A stretch of 64,000 bases of DNA, from positions 124,001 through 188,000 of the forward strand of contig CP087219.1 in the NCBI GenBank assembly GCA_020912385.1, read 5' to 3'. Below are positions 21,901-32,917 of the stretch, piece after piece; the stretch's first letter is position 1, and every line of letters begins with the position of its first letter. Source of the DNA: Neofusicoccum parvum (taxonomy: Eukaryota > Ascomycota > Dothideomycetes > Botryosphaeriales > Botryosphaeriaceae). The notes beneath the pieces are model-generated. The model searched no databases and was not told the origin of the DNA. It saw only the letters and a list, made by a program, of their open reading frames with translations. Both the position numbers and the translations under genes were made by a program.

Positions 21901-24900
21901 ACCGAAGAGTATCTCGCAAATTGAATTCCCAGGGGCCGCCGAGCGCTCCAAACTTCCGGTTCGAAACTTGAGCTTCCAATTCGGCGATGAAACCCGTCAG
22001 AGTCTCGATGTCTTCCTCGGTAGTGTTGGGGAATTGCTGTTTGCAGATTATAACAAGATCTTCCAGTCTGAAGACATCGGCATACACCACTGTGAAACGG
22101 TTGACAAAAGAAGCAGGAAGACCTTTCCTTCCGCCACCTTGATGATGAGGGTTCTGCGCGGCAAAGACCCTGAAACCCGGATTCTGGTGGAAAGTCTGGT
22201 CCAGCTCCGAAATGTAAACTTCCCCTCGATGGTCGAGGCAGGCGTTGAGGCCCTCCAGCACTGACTGCGAAGCCAGGTTCATCTCGTCGAGCAAGACCCA
22301 CTCCCCGTTCTTCATGGCTTTCAAGAAAGGTGCATCTTTCCAGGCAAAAGTACCTGCCTGGGCTCCTTCAACTGGAACGTCGGATCCGAACAGGTCCATT
22401 AGATCAGTTTGCTCAGACAAGTTGATACGCGTGAGGGGGATGCCAACAGCCTTGGCGATAGCGGTAACCAAGGATGTCTTGCCGACACCGGGATTACCCT
22501 CAAGGAGGATAGGCTTTGGCAGCTGCAGTGCACGCAGAACTCTCATCGCATTTGACTTGGTAGTCGGGGCAGCCATTGAGAATGAGGGGTCGGAGACGGC
22601 CTGACCAAGGCGAGGAACTGCGAAAGAACCAATAGACAGCATGGAATCCGAAGAGCCAATCTCTGCTGCAGCAAAGTAGACGAACTTTGCATCAGAATTC
22701 ACCAGTTCGCTGAGCTTCTCGAGGCAGGTGGCGCGTTCGTGATCGATATTGGCTGCTGAGATGGCAAGCAGGGCCGCCGGGTTGGCGCCAAGCGTATCGA
22801 TGAAGACCATAGCAGCGCCGTGAATAACACCAAACACTGGATCGCTTGCGCCACAGCGGTTGATGAAATGGACCCATGCTAGTGTGTCACGAATGGAAAT
22901 AGAAGACGCTGCAGAGGTGTTGTACTTCTCGTTGAACCACTGGGAGAAGTTGACCACGGTCGACGCGTACTCAACTGCCGAAGGCAAGAGCTTGGCCTTC
23001 ACGATCTGGGTGATGTCTTCAAGGTCAGACAGAGCAGGTACCCAGATCTCTGTGAATCGGTTTCGCAACGCCGGAGACAGTTCTTTCTTGCCGTAATCAC
23101 CGCCGGGGTTCATCGTCGCCAGGAATTGGAATCCATCCGATGCCTCGACATTGGAATCGTTCGGGCCTTTCTCCGCAAGAAGCAGGCTGCGAGAAGACTC
23201 GAGCACACTGTTCAATCGCTCCAAGACAGAGTCATCAGCGAGGGAGATCTCGTCAAGAAGGAAGTATTGGCCCGCCTTCATAGCGGTCACAAGACTTCCA
23301 TCGGCCCACTCGAAGAGCGAAGAGAGTTTGATACGTTGGGCGTGAATAGCCTGGCGTGCTTCGGTCTTAAAGAGGTCTGAACTTTCTTTGACAAGCCGAT
23401 CGTACGTACTTAGAAGCTCGGGCAAGGGCATGTCTGAGATGTCCAGAGAAGTTCCTGCTTCAATCAAAGCAGCACCAACATCCTTCGCCAGTTGCTCTTC
23501 CAAGAATGCGCGGTTGCGGATTGGTCTTTGAGCACCAATGAGATCTCCGGTCTCTGTGTTCTGGTGGGCGTTCACAATGAAGAGCTGTTTCCCAAAGGCA
23601 TCGGCAAGCATCTGGCAAACAGTGGTTTTACCACAACCAGTCTCACCGACCAGCAAGACAGGCTCATTGTGGCGAAGCGCATTGGCGACAAGAGCGTACA
23701 ATCTCCGCATGGCTCGGGTCCATACAACATTGTCTGAAGAGACGTTCTCAGAGTACAGCCGCATTTCTGGAGACCTCTCGGCGGAGTAGAGCAGATCCTC
23801 GTCGATCTTAGTCTGCTTGATGACCTTCTCGATGATTTGTTTGACGGCTAAGCGCTCCTCAGCCTTTCGCACCCGCTCAGCAAGAAGCATGTAGCCCTGT
23901 TCCGCGAGCTGCTGCGATGTCTCAGGTGCACGCATTGCCCATCGGAAGAGGTCACGAAGCGTTGCGAAACTCTTCGACTCGAACAAACGACTTGACTGGC
24001 GCAGAATTGACAGTTCCCTGTACACATTGACGATATGCTCGCACCATGATCGGGGAAGCTGTGTCCGTCTCTCCAGAATGTACTTGAGTTCGTTTACAGG
24101 GATGTCATCGAAGTGCAACTCCAGGAAACGATTCCGGAAGGCGCGCGAGAGAGTCTTTCTTCCACCGTAAAGACCAGCGGGGTTTTGAGTCGCAAAAAGC
24201 ATGAAGTCCTCATGCGGCCGAACGATCTCTTGGGTTTCGGGAATGAGAAGCTCCCTGTTATCGTCTAGCAGGCGATTGAGTGCTTCAAGAACGTCCGTTG
24301 GGGCAAGATTAAGCTCGTCAAGCACAATCCAATGACCCTCTCGGAGTGCCTTGACGAGGATGCCTTCTTGGAATTGAAGTTTCCCATCATTTCCAGAGAC
24401 ATACGTGCCCAGGTATTCTTGCAGATCCGTGTGTTCGTGGTTGTTGATACGGACGAACTTGTTGCCTGACCTCTTCGCGAGATACTCAATCATACTGGTC
24501 TTTCCTGCCGACGTCGGGCCCTGAATGAGCACGGGGAATCGACGGGTGGAAGCAGCACGGATGAGGTTGGTGAGGTTCCGCCAGACAAAGTTCGTGATGA
24601 TGTAGTGCTCTTCCTCAGATGACTGGAATCTGCCTTGACGAAGCCACTGGGGATCCTTGCCAGCCTTGTTGAGCCATTCCTCGAACCTTTCATCATCCAC
24701 AGCTTTGCTTATGCCCTTTTTCTTTAGGTCATGGTGTCTCCGCCCATCGTCCCGACGTATCTGGACGTACTCCCTACCTTTCTCCACGGGCTTCCGGAGG
24801 GGAGAACGAAGCTCGGGCTTGAGGTACTTGATCACCGACTCTGCAACGAGATCTTCGGAAGGTTTGTCCAGGAACGTCAAAAAGCTCATGCAGAAGCCTT

Positions 24901-27790
24901 CGTAAAGAGCGCGTCGTAGTGAGTGGAGTGGAGCAGTGTCCAAGGCATAGATCAACGTGCGTGTGAGGGTACGCAAGCTGAAGTGTGGTTTTTGGTTCGC
25001 ACCATCGACTAGTCTGTTCTCTGCATTCAAAGCTTGAATGTGGAGATAGAGGTTGGCAACATCTGCAGAGACTTTGCGGTCTGTGTGAAGATACTGGTCA
25101 AGGTATGTCTCCACCACGCTCTGCAAGCTCTTGAAGTCGCGATCCGGGCTCTCAACGTACAGCTCCGTAAACCTCGAACGTATACCCATGGGGAGATCCT
25201 TCTTGCCAACGTCAGTTGCCGGGTTCATCGCTGCGAAGACGCGGAAATTGGGATGAGCCTCGATTCTCTCAACGTTGCCCGTCTCTGTCAGAAGAATCGA
25301 AGGGGCTCCCCCAGACCCGCCGGTAAGCAGATCGGCTAAGGCTTCGAGGGTGTCCGGTGCGGCCAAATTGATCTCGTCGAGAAGGACCCAGTCGCCATTC
25401 CGCACAGCCTTGACAATGTTTCCTTCAATGAACTTGAAAGCAAAGGCGCTGGATTTGTTGGCGATCTGAGATTCTACGAGTTTGAGATCGTTGGCAAAAG
25501 CGTCCCACTCGGATTGAGAGAAGCTGGCGGGGAGCTTCGGTTGTCTCTCAACCTTTCGCTTTTTCTTCTTCGGCTGTTCACTGTCATCAGCTGGTGAAGC
25601 CGGACCAGATGCTGAAGCCTTCACAGCTTCTTCAACCATGCGCAGTGCCTGTTGCCAGAATTTGCAAACAGCCTTCCAACGGCCCTTCGCCATGTGCTCA
25701 TTTAGCTGAGTAAGGAAGAGGCTGTTCTTGTCTTGTGAGAAAGTCGACAGGAAGAGGTCGTCGAACCGGTCTTTCATTGGCACCATGACGCTGCGAAGGT
25801 TTACGGGCTTGTATCCGCCCAACAAATCACCGCTTTCGCTCTGTTGCGACAAGTTGAAGACCTCCATCTTTCGTCCAACTTCGTTTGCCAAGTGCTGAAT
25901 GGCAGTCGTCTTTCCAGTACCGGTCTCACCAACCAACAAAAGAGGCTCTTGGTGATCCACAGCAACTGCAATCTTCTCCAAAAGACGGCGCGTATGCTCG
26001 TTCGCGGCGAACGGTCTTCGGTCCCGTCGCCGCTTACGCTGAGTCCTCTTCAGCGAAGCCCTTCCGATAGTAACTTCTCCCGATTCGTCACTTCCGGCGG
26101 TCTTGTATGCAATTGAGCGTTGTACGAGAAGATAGTCTCTCTTCTGGGGATCGACGTGCAGTTCCCGAGCGATGCAGGCAACGATCAAATCGCGGGCGAG
26201 TCCGTGTTCCAGGCTGCCGGCAAGACAATCGACTGCTTCGAGAAACATGTCATCCAGATTACGAGGGTTGATTCGGCTGCACCACTTGAACAAGTCGCGT
26301 GAAGTGACAGGCCTGATCATGCCAGACCTGCTGGCAGTGAATGCCTTCTCTCGTGAAAGAGCCTGAAGGCTGGTATATACACTCATTATTTGAGGCACCA
26401 GTGCATCGGGGATGTTTGGAAAAGCTGAGTGGACTATTTCTCCGAGCTCATTCTCCGGCGGCATCTGGATGCTGATGCGCTCCCAGAATCGAGTTCCGAT
26501 CATACCAGCACCAGGAACGATCTGCTCGCCGCGGAGGTTCAACGTTGTCCGTAGAGTTGCAATGATCTTGAAGCCGCGAGCAGCGCGGACAATCTCCCCT
26601 CTGCTTGGGATCAAGAGCTCGCCCGATTCGATCAGCGGTAAAAGGGTGCTGAGGACATCGTTGGGAGCACGGTCCAAATCTTCGATCAACACCCAACGGC
26701 CTTCCCGGACAGCGGTCGTAAGAACACCAGGCCTCCAGGTAAACGTTCCGGGGGTATTTCCAGTAGTATACATTCCAATGAGCAGTTTAGCATCACTCTG
26801 CTCGTTGAGATGAAGCGTCACCATGGATTCCAGCTTGTTTAGTTCCCGGGCAAGATGACGGAGGATCAGAGTTTTACCAGATCCAGCAAGACCGGTCAGC
26901 ATAAGAGGCTTTTCTCCCTTCAGACTCCTGGCTACCGTAGTGAGATTGCTCACAGTTGTCGTAGTTGGTACCAGCCGAATACCCTGTTCCACAGTGTTGG
27001 GAGCGTCCGAGCGGGGAAGTAGAACTCCATGAATCTCGGCAGTGTGAGAGCCAAGATCCTGCTGAGCAATAATCCTGCTAATCGGAGACGGCGAGTAGTT
27101 CTCACGTGCAGCTGCTGCTTCCGAGAGGTTCCTCCTCATTTCAGAGTATCTTTTCTCTTCCCAAAGGCTCAGAAATCTGTAGTCGATTGCCTTTCCTTCC
27201 CAGTCGCCATTGATAGGTTCTTGGCCAAGATATCTCGATACCATCTCCTCCTGAGCTGCATCTGCAGCATGCAAGTATAAACACAGGCATCGTATCGCAA
27301 GGTATCGAACGGTTCGGTTCGGGTGCGCGAGCAGAGGTTGGAGGGAAAGCGGCTGGACGGAGCGGCCGAAGGTCTCATTGTCGCAAACGAGCAGGCGGAA
27401 AAGTCCGAGCAGAAGTTGGGCCAAACGCGCATCCACGGTGGCTTCGGAGGGCGTAGAGACATCATAGTGTAGGGCAGATGCAATATCGGCAGCGCCAGTG
27501 GATAGAATAGCTTCCGCATGATCGGAGAGATGCGGCGCAAACTGTAATATGCGGGCGTACGCAGGTATAACGTCGACGGGGGGGTATGAGGCAGTCCACA
27601 GTGCGCGGACTTCGACGAAGAGCGGTTCAAACAGCGAGAACAGGTAATCGGTATGCTGCGGGTGCAGAGACGCTCGGGTGAGGTCAGCGAGGAACTCGCG
27701 ATTGGAGCTCTCGCGGAGGAGGAAGCGCAGCTCCTCAGGCAGCTCGTCGAGGCGCGCGTGAAGCGCAGAGAGGCCCCAGCCGCATTCCAT
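12901..27790 (-). CDS. MDN1: Midasin (Rea1/Mdn1), AAA+ ATPase of 60S ribosome assembly
   Basis: Two exons (27790-20522 and 20454-12901) joined across one 67-nt intron give 4,940 aa, close to yeast Rea1 (~4,900). Six AAA modules in tandem show Walker A motifs near residues 297 (GLAGSGKT), 620 (GETGTGKT), 1092 (GPTSAGKT), 1383 (GETGCGKT), 1767 (GNPGVGKT) and 2077 (GPPGSGKT). A long helical linker fills ~2300-4080. A very acidic Asp/Glu-rich stretch follows (~4080-4615, including a Gln run). The C-terminal MIDAS domain has the metal site DDSKSMADG (D-x-S-x-S) near residue 4720. Midasin strips assembly factors (Rsa4, Ytm1) from nuclear pre-60S particles. The chosen ATG at 27788-27790 starts MECGWG; the frame is open further upstream only through a TTG. 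The intron is supported by CAG/GTCAGT and TATGTAG, and the join reads NAQ/PIHPLNNQ. Confidence 0.97.
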
Positions 27791-28023
27791 GGTCGCGCTC
27801 CGGATTGGGGCCAGGAATTGGGGCAAAGAGGTCTGGGGCGGCGTGGGGAGTTTGGTGTTGCGCGCCGCTGGCCGTCCAAAATAATTTCTGAAAGACCGCC
27901 GCTCGCCAAGCCGCTATGCCCCACAAGGAAGCGCGCGACCTCGAGATTTTGAAAGGCGGCGGGAAGCATCCACCACACCGACGGCTCAGACGAACCAGAC
28001 CAGCTCCACCACACATCACCACC
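27791..28023. promoter_or_regulatory. Bidirectional promoter MDN1 / MRPL12
   Basis: Only 233 bp separate the two divergent start codons, so the genes for midasin and a mitochondrial ribosomal protein must share control sequence. Its middle is CG-rich (for example cgcgcgacctcgag around 27936-27949), with short CAC-rich stretches just before the MRPL12 ATG (accaccATG). No TATA box was seen, as is usual for housekeeping genes. Confidence 0.6.
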
Positions 28024-28666
28024 ATGTCGCTCTCGTGCCAGTCCGCGCTGCGCGCCTGCGCCCGCGCCGCCCGCTCTTCTCCCGCCCGCGTGTCCGTCTC
28101 GCACCTCTCCCGCCAGCCGCAAGCCCGGCGATGGCAGTCGACCGACGCCGCCGCAGCTCCCGCCAACCCCAAGATCGCCACTATCGTCGACCAGATCAGC
28201 CAATTGACCCTGCTGGAGACCGCCGACCTCGTCTCCACCCTCAAGGTAAGTCCCCGGGCGTTTGTGCCCCGCCAAGTCGCGTGAGAGAGAGCGCGCGCGT
28301 GTCAACACCTCCGCTAACCGCCGCACCATCCACCACAAGACCCGCCTCAACATCCCCGACATGCCCGTCGGCGGCTTCGCTGCTGCCCCCGCCGCCCAGG
28401 CCGCCCCTGCCGCTGTTGAGGAGGAAGAGGCCGCCCCCGCCGCCCAGGAGAAGACGCTGTTCAACCTGAAGCTGCAGAGCTTTGACGCCGCCGCCAAGCC
28501 CAAGATCATCAAGGAAGTCAAGAGCATGCTGGGCCTGTCGCTGGTGGACAGCAAGAAGTTCGTCGAGAGCGCGCCCAAGCTCATGAAGGAGTCTGTGCCC
28601 AAGGAGGAGGCCGAGAAGATCATCGAGACTTTGAAGGGCCTGGGCGCCGTTGTCATCATGGAGTAA
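28024..28666 (+). CDS. MRPL12: Mitochondrial large-subunit ribosomal protein bL12m (L7/L12)
   Basis: Two exons (28024-28245 and 28340-28666) separated by a 94-nt intron; 182 aa. The N-terminal ~40 residues are rich in Arg, Ser and Ala (ARAARSSPARVS..QARRWQST), a mitochondrial presequence. The L12 N-terminal dimerisation helix reads IVDQISQLTLLETADLV. A flexible Ala/Pro/Glu hinge (AAPAAQAAPAAVEEEEAAPA) follows. The C-terminal domain carries the L7/L12 signature LFNLKLQSFDAAAKPKIIKEV and GLSLVDSKKFVESAP. It forms the stalk of the mitoribosome and recruits translation factors. The join reads LVSTLK/TRLNIPDMP, as in yeast Mnp1-type proteins. The acceptor is AAG rather than the usual CAG or TAG. 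It starts 233 bp from MDN1, divergently. Confidence 0.94.
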
Positions 28667-29054
28667 GCGGATGCCACTGGCCGAGCAACGTTGGGACATG
28701 TATGGAAAACGGAATGGGATGCTTCTGGAGTCTTTGACGGGGCTCCCCACAAGTGCTACGCGCGGACGGAATACGATGCGAGGCATGGTCGAGGTGTTTT
28801 TTGGGCTGTATTTGTATAGATGGATTCTTTAGTGTACAAATATGGTTTGCTTAAGGCGGGTATCAACGCCAGGTATGGAGGCCTTGCAAACCTCCAACAC
28901 AAATGAAAATGAATAAGGTCCATCGCCACTCAACGCCGTAATCATGCAAATCCTACCGCGAGGCATGACAATGTCCCATCTCCGACGCCCGAACACCTGA
29001 TGCCGAAAACACACTTTTCCCGCCAAACGCCGAAGACGACTAAAAGATGAGAGC
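28667..29054. other. Convergent intergenic region MRPL12 / CTK3
   Basis: 388 bp between two stop codons; holds both 3' ends. No gene or unusual structure seen. Confidence 0.6.
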
Positions 29055-29897
29055 TCATCGGTCGAACGCAATAGCCTGCTTACGCTCCTCCGCATCTTCC
29101 TCGGCCGCAATGTAGTCGTCGTCGCCAATGTCGCTGCTCTCCTCCCACAGCTTCTCAAACTCGCCGTCGTTCTCGGGGTCCACCTGCCAGATGACCTCCC
29201 TCAGCCGCTTGTGTCTCTCCCGATCTTCCTCTATCCGCTGCTCGACCTGCCGCTTATCCAGCCGCACCGCGCCGTTCCCCCTCGGCGTATGTTTCCCGCT
29301 CCCCGGGGCGCCATTCGTCGGAGATCCGAGCGCGGGGTGCGCAACCGTGACATCGCGTTCCTTGAGACAGTCTTCGAGCTCCTGGACGGTTTGCGGGAGG
29401 AGGACCTGCTTCTGCTGCAGGCCGTTCAGCACCTGTGCGCCCCATCATCCGTCAGCAACCAGTGCGAAGCCGTCGCGGCTCGAAGGACTCCAAAGCTCAC
29501 CCTCCGCACGACCTTGACGTTGGCGGCGCCGGAGCCGTCGCTCGGGGCGACGGCGTCGATGACGCGCAGGATGTCGCGCTGCATCATGCGCACGAATTCG
29601 AGGTGGTTCTCGCGCTGGGCCATGTCGCAGAGGTGCTCGATGAAGTACATGATGTTGGCGCGGTTGTTCATGTTGTTCTGGCGCACGCGCGTCAGCGGTC
29701 TCCAGGCACGGCGGGCGGGGGCGCTCCGCCAGCAGACTCACTCTCTCCAGCTGCTCGAGGATGCACGAGTGCAGATCCTCGTCCATGTCGCGGTACTTGA
29801 GGGCATAGTTGGCGGCCTTCTGGGCGGAGGTGACGGAGGCGTTGAGGTGCTGCAGCTGGCTTGTGAAGCGCATGCGCACTTCGAACGGGTCCGCCAT
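29055..29897 (-). CDS. CTK3: CTD kinase subunit gamma (Ctk3/Lsg1-like)
   Basis: Three exons on the minus strand (29897-29742, 29677-29501, 29432-29055) with introns of 64 and 68 nt; 236 aa, the expected size. The N-terminus MADPFEVRMRFTSQLQHLNA and the helical run NNMNNRANIMYFIEHLCDMA belong to the CID-like helical domain of Ctk3. The C-terminal part VIWQVDPENDGEFEKLWEE is the conserved Ctk3 tail. With Ctk1 and Ctk2 it forms CTDK-I, which phosphorylates Ser2 of the RNA polymerase II C-terminal domain in elongation. All three splice joins keep frame; exon 3 begins VLNGLQQKQVLLP directly after KVVRR. The start ATG sits just before the conserved block, and no other in-frame ATG is plausible upstream. 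Confidence 0.9.
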
Positions 29898-30213
29898 GGT
29901 GGTCGCGCGCGGGGGAGGTGGGAGGGCGGAGGAGGGTCGTGGTTGACGCGCGAAGCTTGAAGGCGTCTCGGCGGTGATGATGGGCAGCAGCTTCGAGGGA
30001 CCCACGCGAAGTGGCGGTGCGTGGCGCGTCCGCTGCCGGCAGCCTGTTAGCTGCCACTCCACACGAGTCTAAAATGGTTCAGCAAGTTCATTTGAACGGC
30101 TTGCTAGGAATTTTTTGTTTCATTCGAACTTTTGATAGCATTATACACTAATGTTATGTTTGCATGTTCGCTCATAAACCACAAGATCATTACGCCGACA
30201 TATTACCCGGCAA
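29898..30213. other. Intergenic region upstream of CTK3
   Basis: 316 bp between the CTK3 start and the stop of the small secreted gene. The part from ~30070 is AT-rich. Nothing coding is seen. Confidence 0.5.
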
Positions 30214-30726
30214 TCATGCCACGCTCCCGTCCGCACACACTTCCTCGTCCGCATAGGGTACTTGACGGAAGTACATGATCTCGCCAGTCTCACATCTGTA
30301 CTCGTACCATCCCTCCGCAGTCCTGCAGTAATTCCTGCCCGTCTTGTCCACCCCACACTCCACGATGCCGCCTAGCGGCTTTTGGCTTCCGCTGGTGGTA
30401 TTCTTGGGGCTATGTGAAGACTCCTCAACCGTGTCGTCCAGAAGGCCTTTCTTGAGTACGATATGCTTGATCTCGGTCTCCGCGCCGCTGTCGTCTCTTA
30501 TCTCAAAGACTGAGACGTCGTCCTCGTTGGAATTTGTGCTTTCGGCCTCGGCCTGTGTTTCTCTGGTTGCGAGCTCCATTTTTGGTGAATTGATTATGCT
30601 CTCCACGCCTTTTCGGATAGCAGGTGTGTTGTTGTTGGAGTTCCTGTTTGTGGGTGCGGCGAGACAAATACTGCTCGAGAGGACGCTGGCGAAGAGCGAG
30701 ATGTGGTAGAAGGATGTAAACCGCAT
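30214..30726 (-). CDS. Small secreted protein, orphan (effector-like features)
   Basis: Single-exon gene of 170 aa. I do not recognise the family. Residues 1-23 (MRFTSFYHISLFASVLSSSI...) are a clear signal peptide with a likely cut after LAA. The middle (~25-115) is polar and probably disordered, rich in Ser, Asn, Glu and Thr. The C-terminal ~50 residues hold four cysteines (124, 134, 145, 164), spaced 10, 11 and 19, with aromatic residues (GWYEYRC, MYFRQVPY), so a small disulfide-bonded domain is likely. The ATG follows an AT-rich leader (cattttt on the plus strand). Whether it is expressed is unknown; the signal peptide and cysteine arrangement argue against a chance frame. Small size, secretion and paired cysteines fit an effector or surface protein, but that is inference. 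Confidence 0.68.
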   Translation of the reverse strand: MRFTSFYHISLFASVLSSSICLAAPTNRNSNNNTPAIRKGVESIINSPKMELATRETQAEAESTNSNEDDVSVFEIRDDSGAETEIKHIVLKKGLLDDTVEESSHSPKNTTSGSQKPLGGIVECGVDKTGRNYCRTAEGWYEYRCETGEIMYFRQVPYADEEVCADGSVA

Positions 30727-31910
30727 TTTTGTTTTTAATGAAGAGGGTGTTGACGTTGTCGAATTACGGAGATTTGGAGTAGTTGCGATTGACAGTAGAT
30801 CGGATCAAAGAGTGACTGAACGATCGAACGAATGAACGAATGAGCGATTGGTGTGGACTGTTGTCGTACTCAAGCGTGAAGGTTCCACTGGTGCAGATGA
30901 TGCTGGCGAGGACTTGGGGACTTGTTAAATGAAATTGCAGTCCAATTTTAGTCCGTCCCCATGTTTGCGCTGCCAGACTAGTGTATCCCGAGCGGATGTT
31001 TAGGCGTTTGAGGCCTCCACAACGCTCGCCGAATCGCCTTGAAGGCCTCCTTCCTGCCTATACCTCCGAAGCGCGCGTTTACCAGGGCCCAGACCTCGGA
31101 CCACGCACATACCACGCTGTATCGATTAGACCAAAAATAGCAATTGTGGCACCAAACGAGGCACTGGTGAGGCGAAGAAGGAAATTCAAAGGGGCGCCTG
31201 ACAAGCGAAAGAGGAAGTGATAGGCCTAAAACACCTATGCTATAGCGCTGCGAGTGGTTCGAGACCTTCGGGAGACTCCGCGGCTGAAGCGAAGGTCTTC
31301 AAACAATATTGAATCCTGCCGTCCGCCTGCCGTCCGCGGCCTCTCCCTCCGTTTCCAAGCTCCGCGGTGCTCACTCGAGGACGGAGCCGCATGATATTGT
31401 ACATGTGTCTCCTGACTGCCGGTGCCGACGTTGAAAATCTCGAACTTCATCAAAGAAGCGCAGACGATTCAATTGACGAACATCGTTGGTACGTACTTGT
31501 CGAAGGCTCATGCAGTCGCAGCATTCGAGCCTAGTGAATGGCAACATCGGGAGCCAGGTTGCGGTCGGCAGGGGGTGAGTGCGGAGAGGCCGGCGACCGC
31601 CCGTACGGTGTTGAGACCGACAAAAATCATCTGGACAAGAGGGGCAGTCGACGCATCTATGTATCCGGAGTCGTGGACGAATGGACGCGTCGCAAAGGCA
31701 GATGACAGCTGCGGAGGCAGAGATGCGGAGGCAGCGGCAGGGACCCACCGCTGGTGGCTGTCCTCGTGGCTCTGAGCTCCGGCTTGCGTCGGCCCCGCGC
31801 TCCAACCCAAACAATTTCGCTGCGCTTTCGGAGCTTCCCCACGCTACAAATAATCCCCACCAACAGCCCACCGTCTGCCCGTTGAACCACAGATACCCCA
31901 TTCAGCAACA
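30727..31910. other. Intergenic region between the secreted orphan and P5C reductase
   Basis: Divergent 1.2-kb region with both promoters. Around 30810-30850 there is a run of short GAACGAAT/GAACGAATGA repeats. Just before the P5C reductase start, at ~31843-31852, there is a TATA-like CTACAAATAA about 60 nt upstream of the ATG. Frames here are short and not protein-like. Confidence 0.5.
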
Positions 31911-32917
31911 ATGGCTCAAGCACAGCAAGACAGCGGCCTTACCCTCACCGTCCTGGGCTGCGGTACGCCACCCCCGAGCTCCCCGCCCCGTTTCGCGGCC
32001 CCACCACTGACACATCTTGCGCAGGCGTCATGGGTAACGCCATCCTCGGCGGCGTCATGGCCGCCCTGGACGACCCCTCCGGGCCCTCGACCGCCGGCGA
32101 GCAGGTGCCGCCGCGCCTGCCGACCAAGTTCGTAGCCTGCGATGCGTGGGAGGGCGCGCCGGACGCGATCCGCTCGGTGCTGGGCAAGTACAACAAGCCG
32201 CTGGAGATCTTCGTCAACGACAACCTAGCGGGCGCCAAGGCGGCCGACGTGGTGCTGCTGGCGTGCAAGCCGTACATGCTGGCGGAGGTGCTGGGCGCGC
32301 CGGGCATGCGCGAGGCGCTCGACGGCAAGCTCATCATGTCCATCCTGGCCGGCGTGTCGGTCGAGCAGATCGAGCAGACGCTGTACCCCGACGGCCTCCC
32401 CAAGCAGAACCCGTGCCGCGTCGTGCGCGTCATGCCCAACACCGCCGCCCTCGTGCGCCAGTCCATGACCGTCATCTCGCAGCCGACGCCCCCGCTGAGC
32501 AAGGACCAGACCGCCCTGGTCACCTGGATCTTCAACCGCGTGGGCAAGGTCGTGCAGCTGCCGCCGCACTTGATGGATGCTTCGACTGCGCTGTGCGGCT
32601 CCGGTCCGGCTTTCGTGGCGCTAATACTGGAGGGTCTGGCGGACGGAGCCGTGGCTATGGGTATTCCCAGAAAGGAGGCCCAGCTTATGGCGGCTCAGAT
32701 GATGAAGGGCACCACTGGCTTGGTGCTGGAGGAGAACAGGCACCCTTCGATCCTCAAGGATATGGTCTCGACCCCCGGCGGCTGCACCATCGGTGGTCTT
32801 TTGACTTTGGAGGAGGGTGCCGTCCGGGGCCAAGTTGCCCGCGCTGTCAGGGAGGCTACCGTCGTGGCAAGCCAGCTGGGACAGGGTGTCAAGAACGTCA
32901 ACGGAACTCGTCACTAA
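31911..32917 (+). CDS. PRO3: Pyrroline-5-carboxylate reductase
   Basis: Two exons (31911-31962 and 32025-32917; intron 62 nt) give 314 aa. The enzyme reduces pyrroline-5-carboxylate to proline with NAD(P)H, the last step of proline synthesis. The dinucleotide motif is split by the intron: LTVLGCG/VMGNAILGG. Family blocks are VRVMPNTAALVRQSMTVI, ASTALCGSGPAFVALILEGL and the P5CR signature STPGGCTIGGLLTLEEGAVR near the end. No targeting peptide is evident, so cytosolic. The fungal insert PSGPSTAGEQVPPRLP after strand 1 lengthens the loop compared with the bacterial enzyme. Confidence 0.96.

Noticed and set aside
27169..28752. Minus-strand open frame of 527 codons spanning the MDN1 start and the MRPL12 gene
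   Set aside because: Overlaps two well-supported genes in other frames and has no family likeness.
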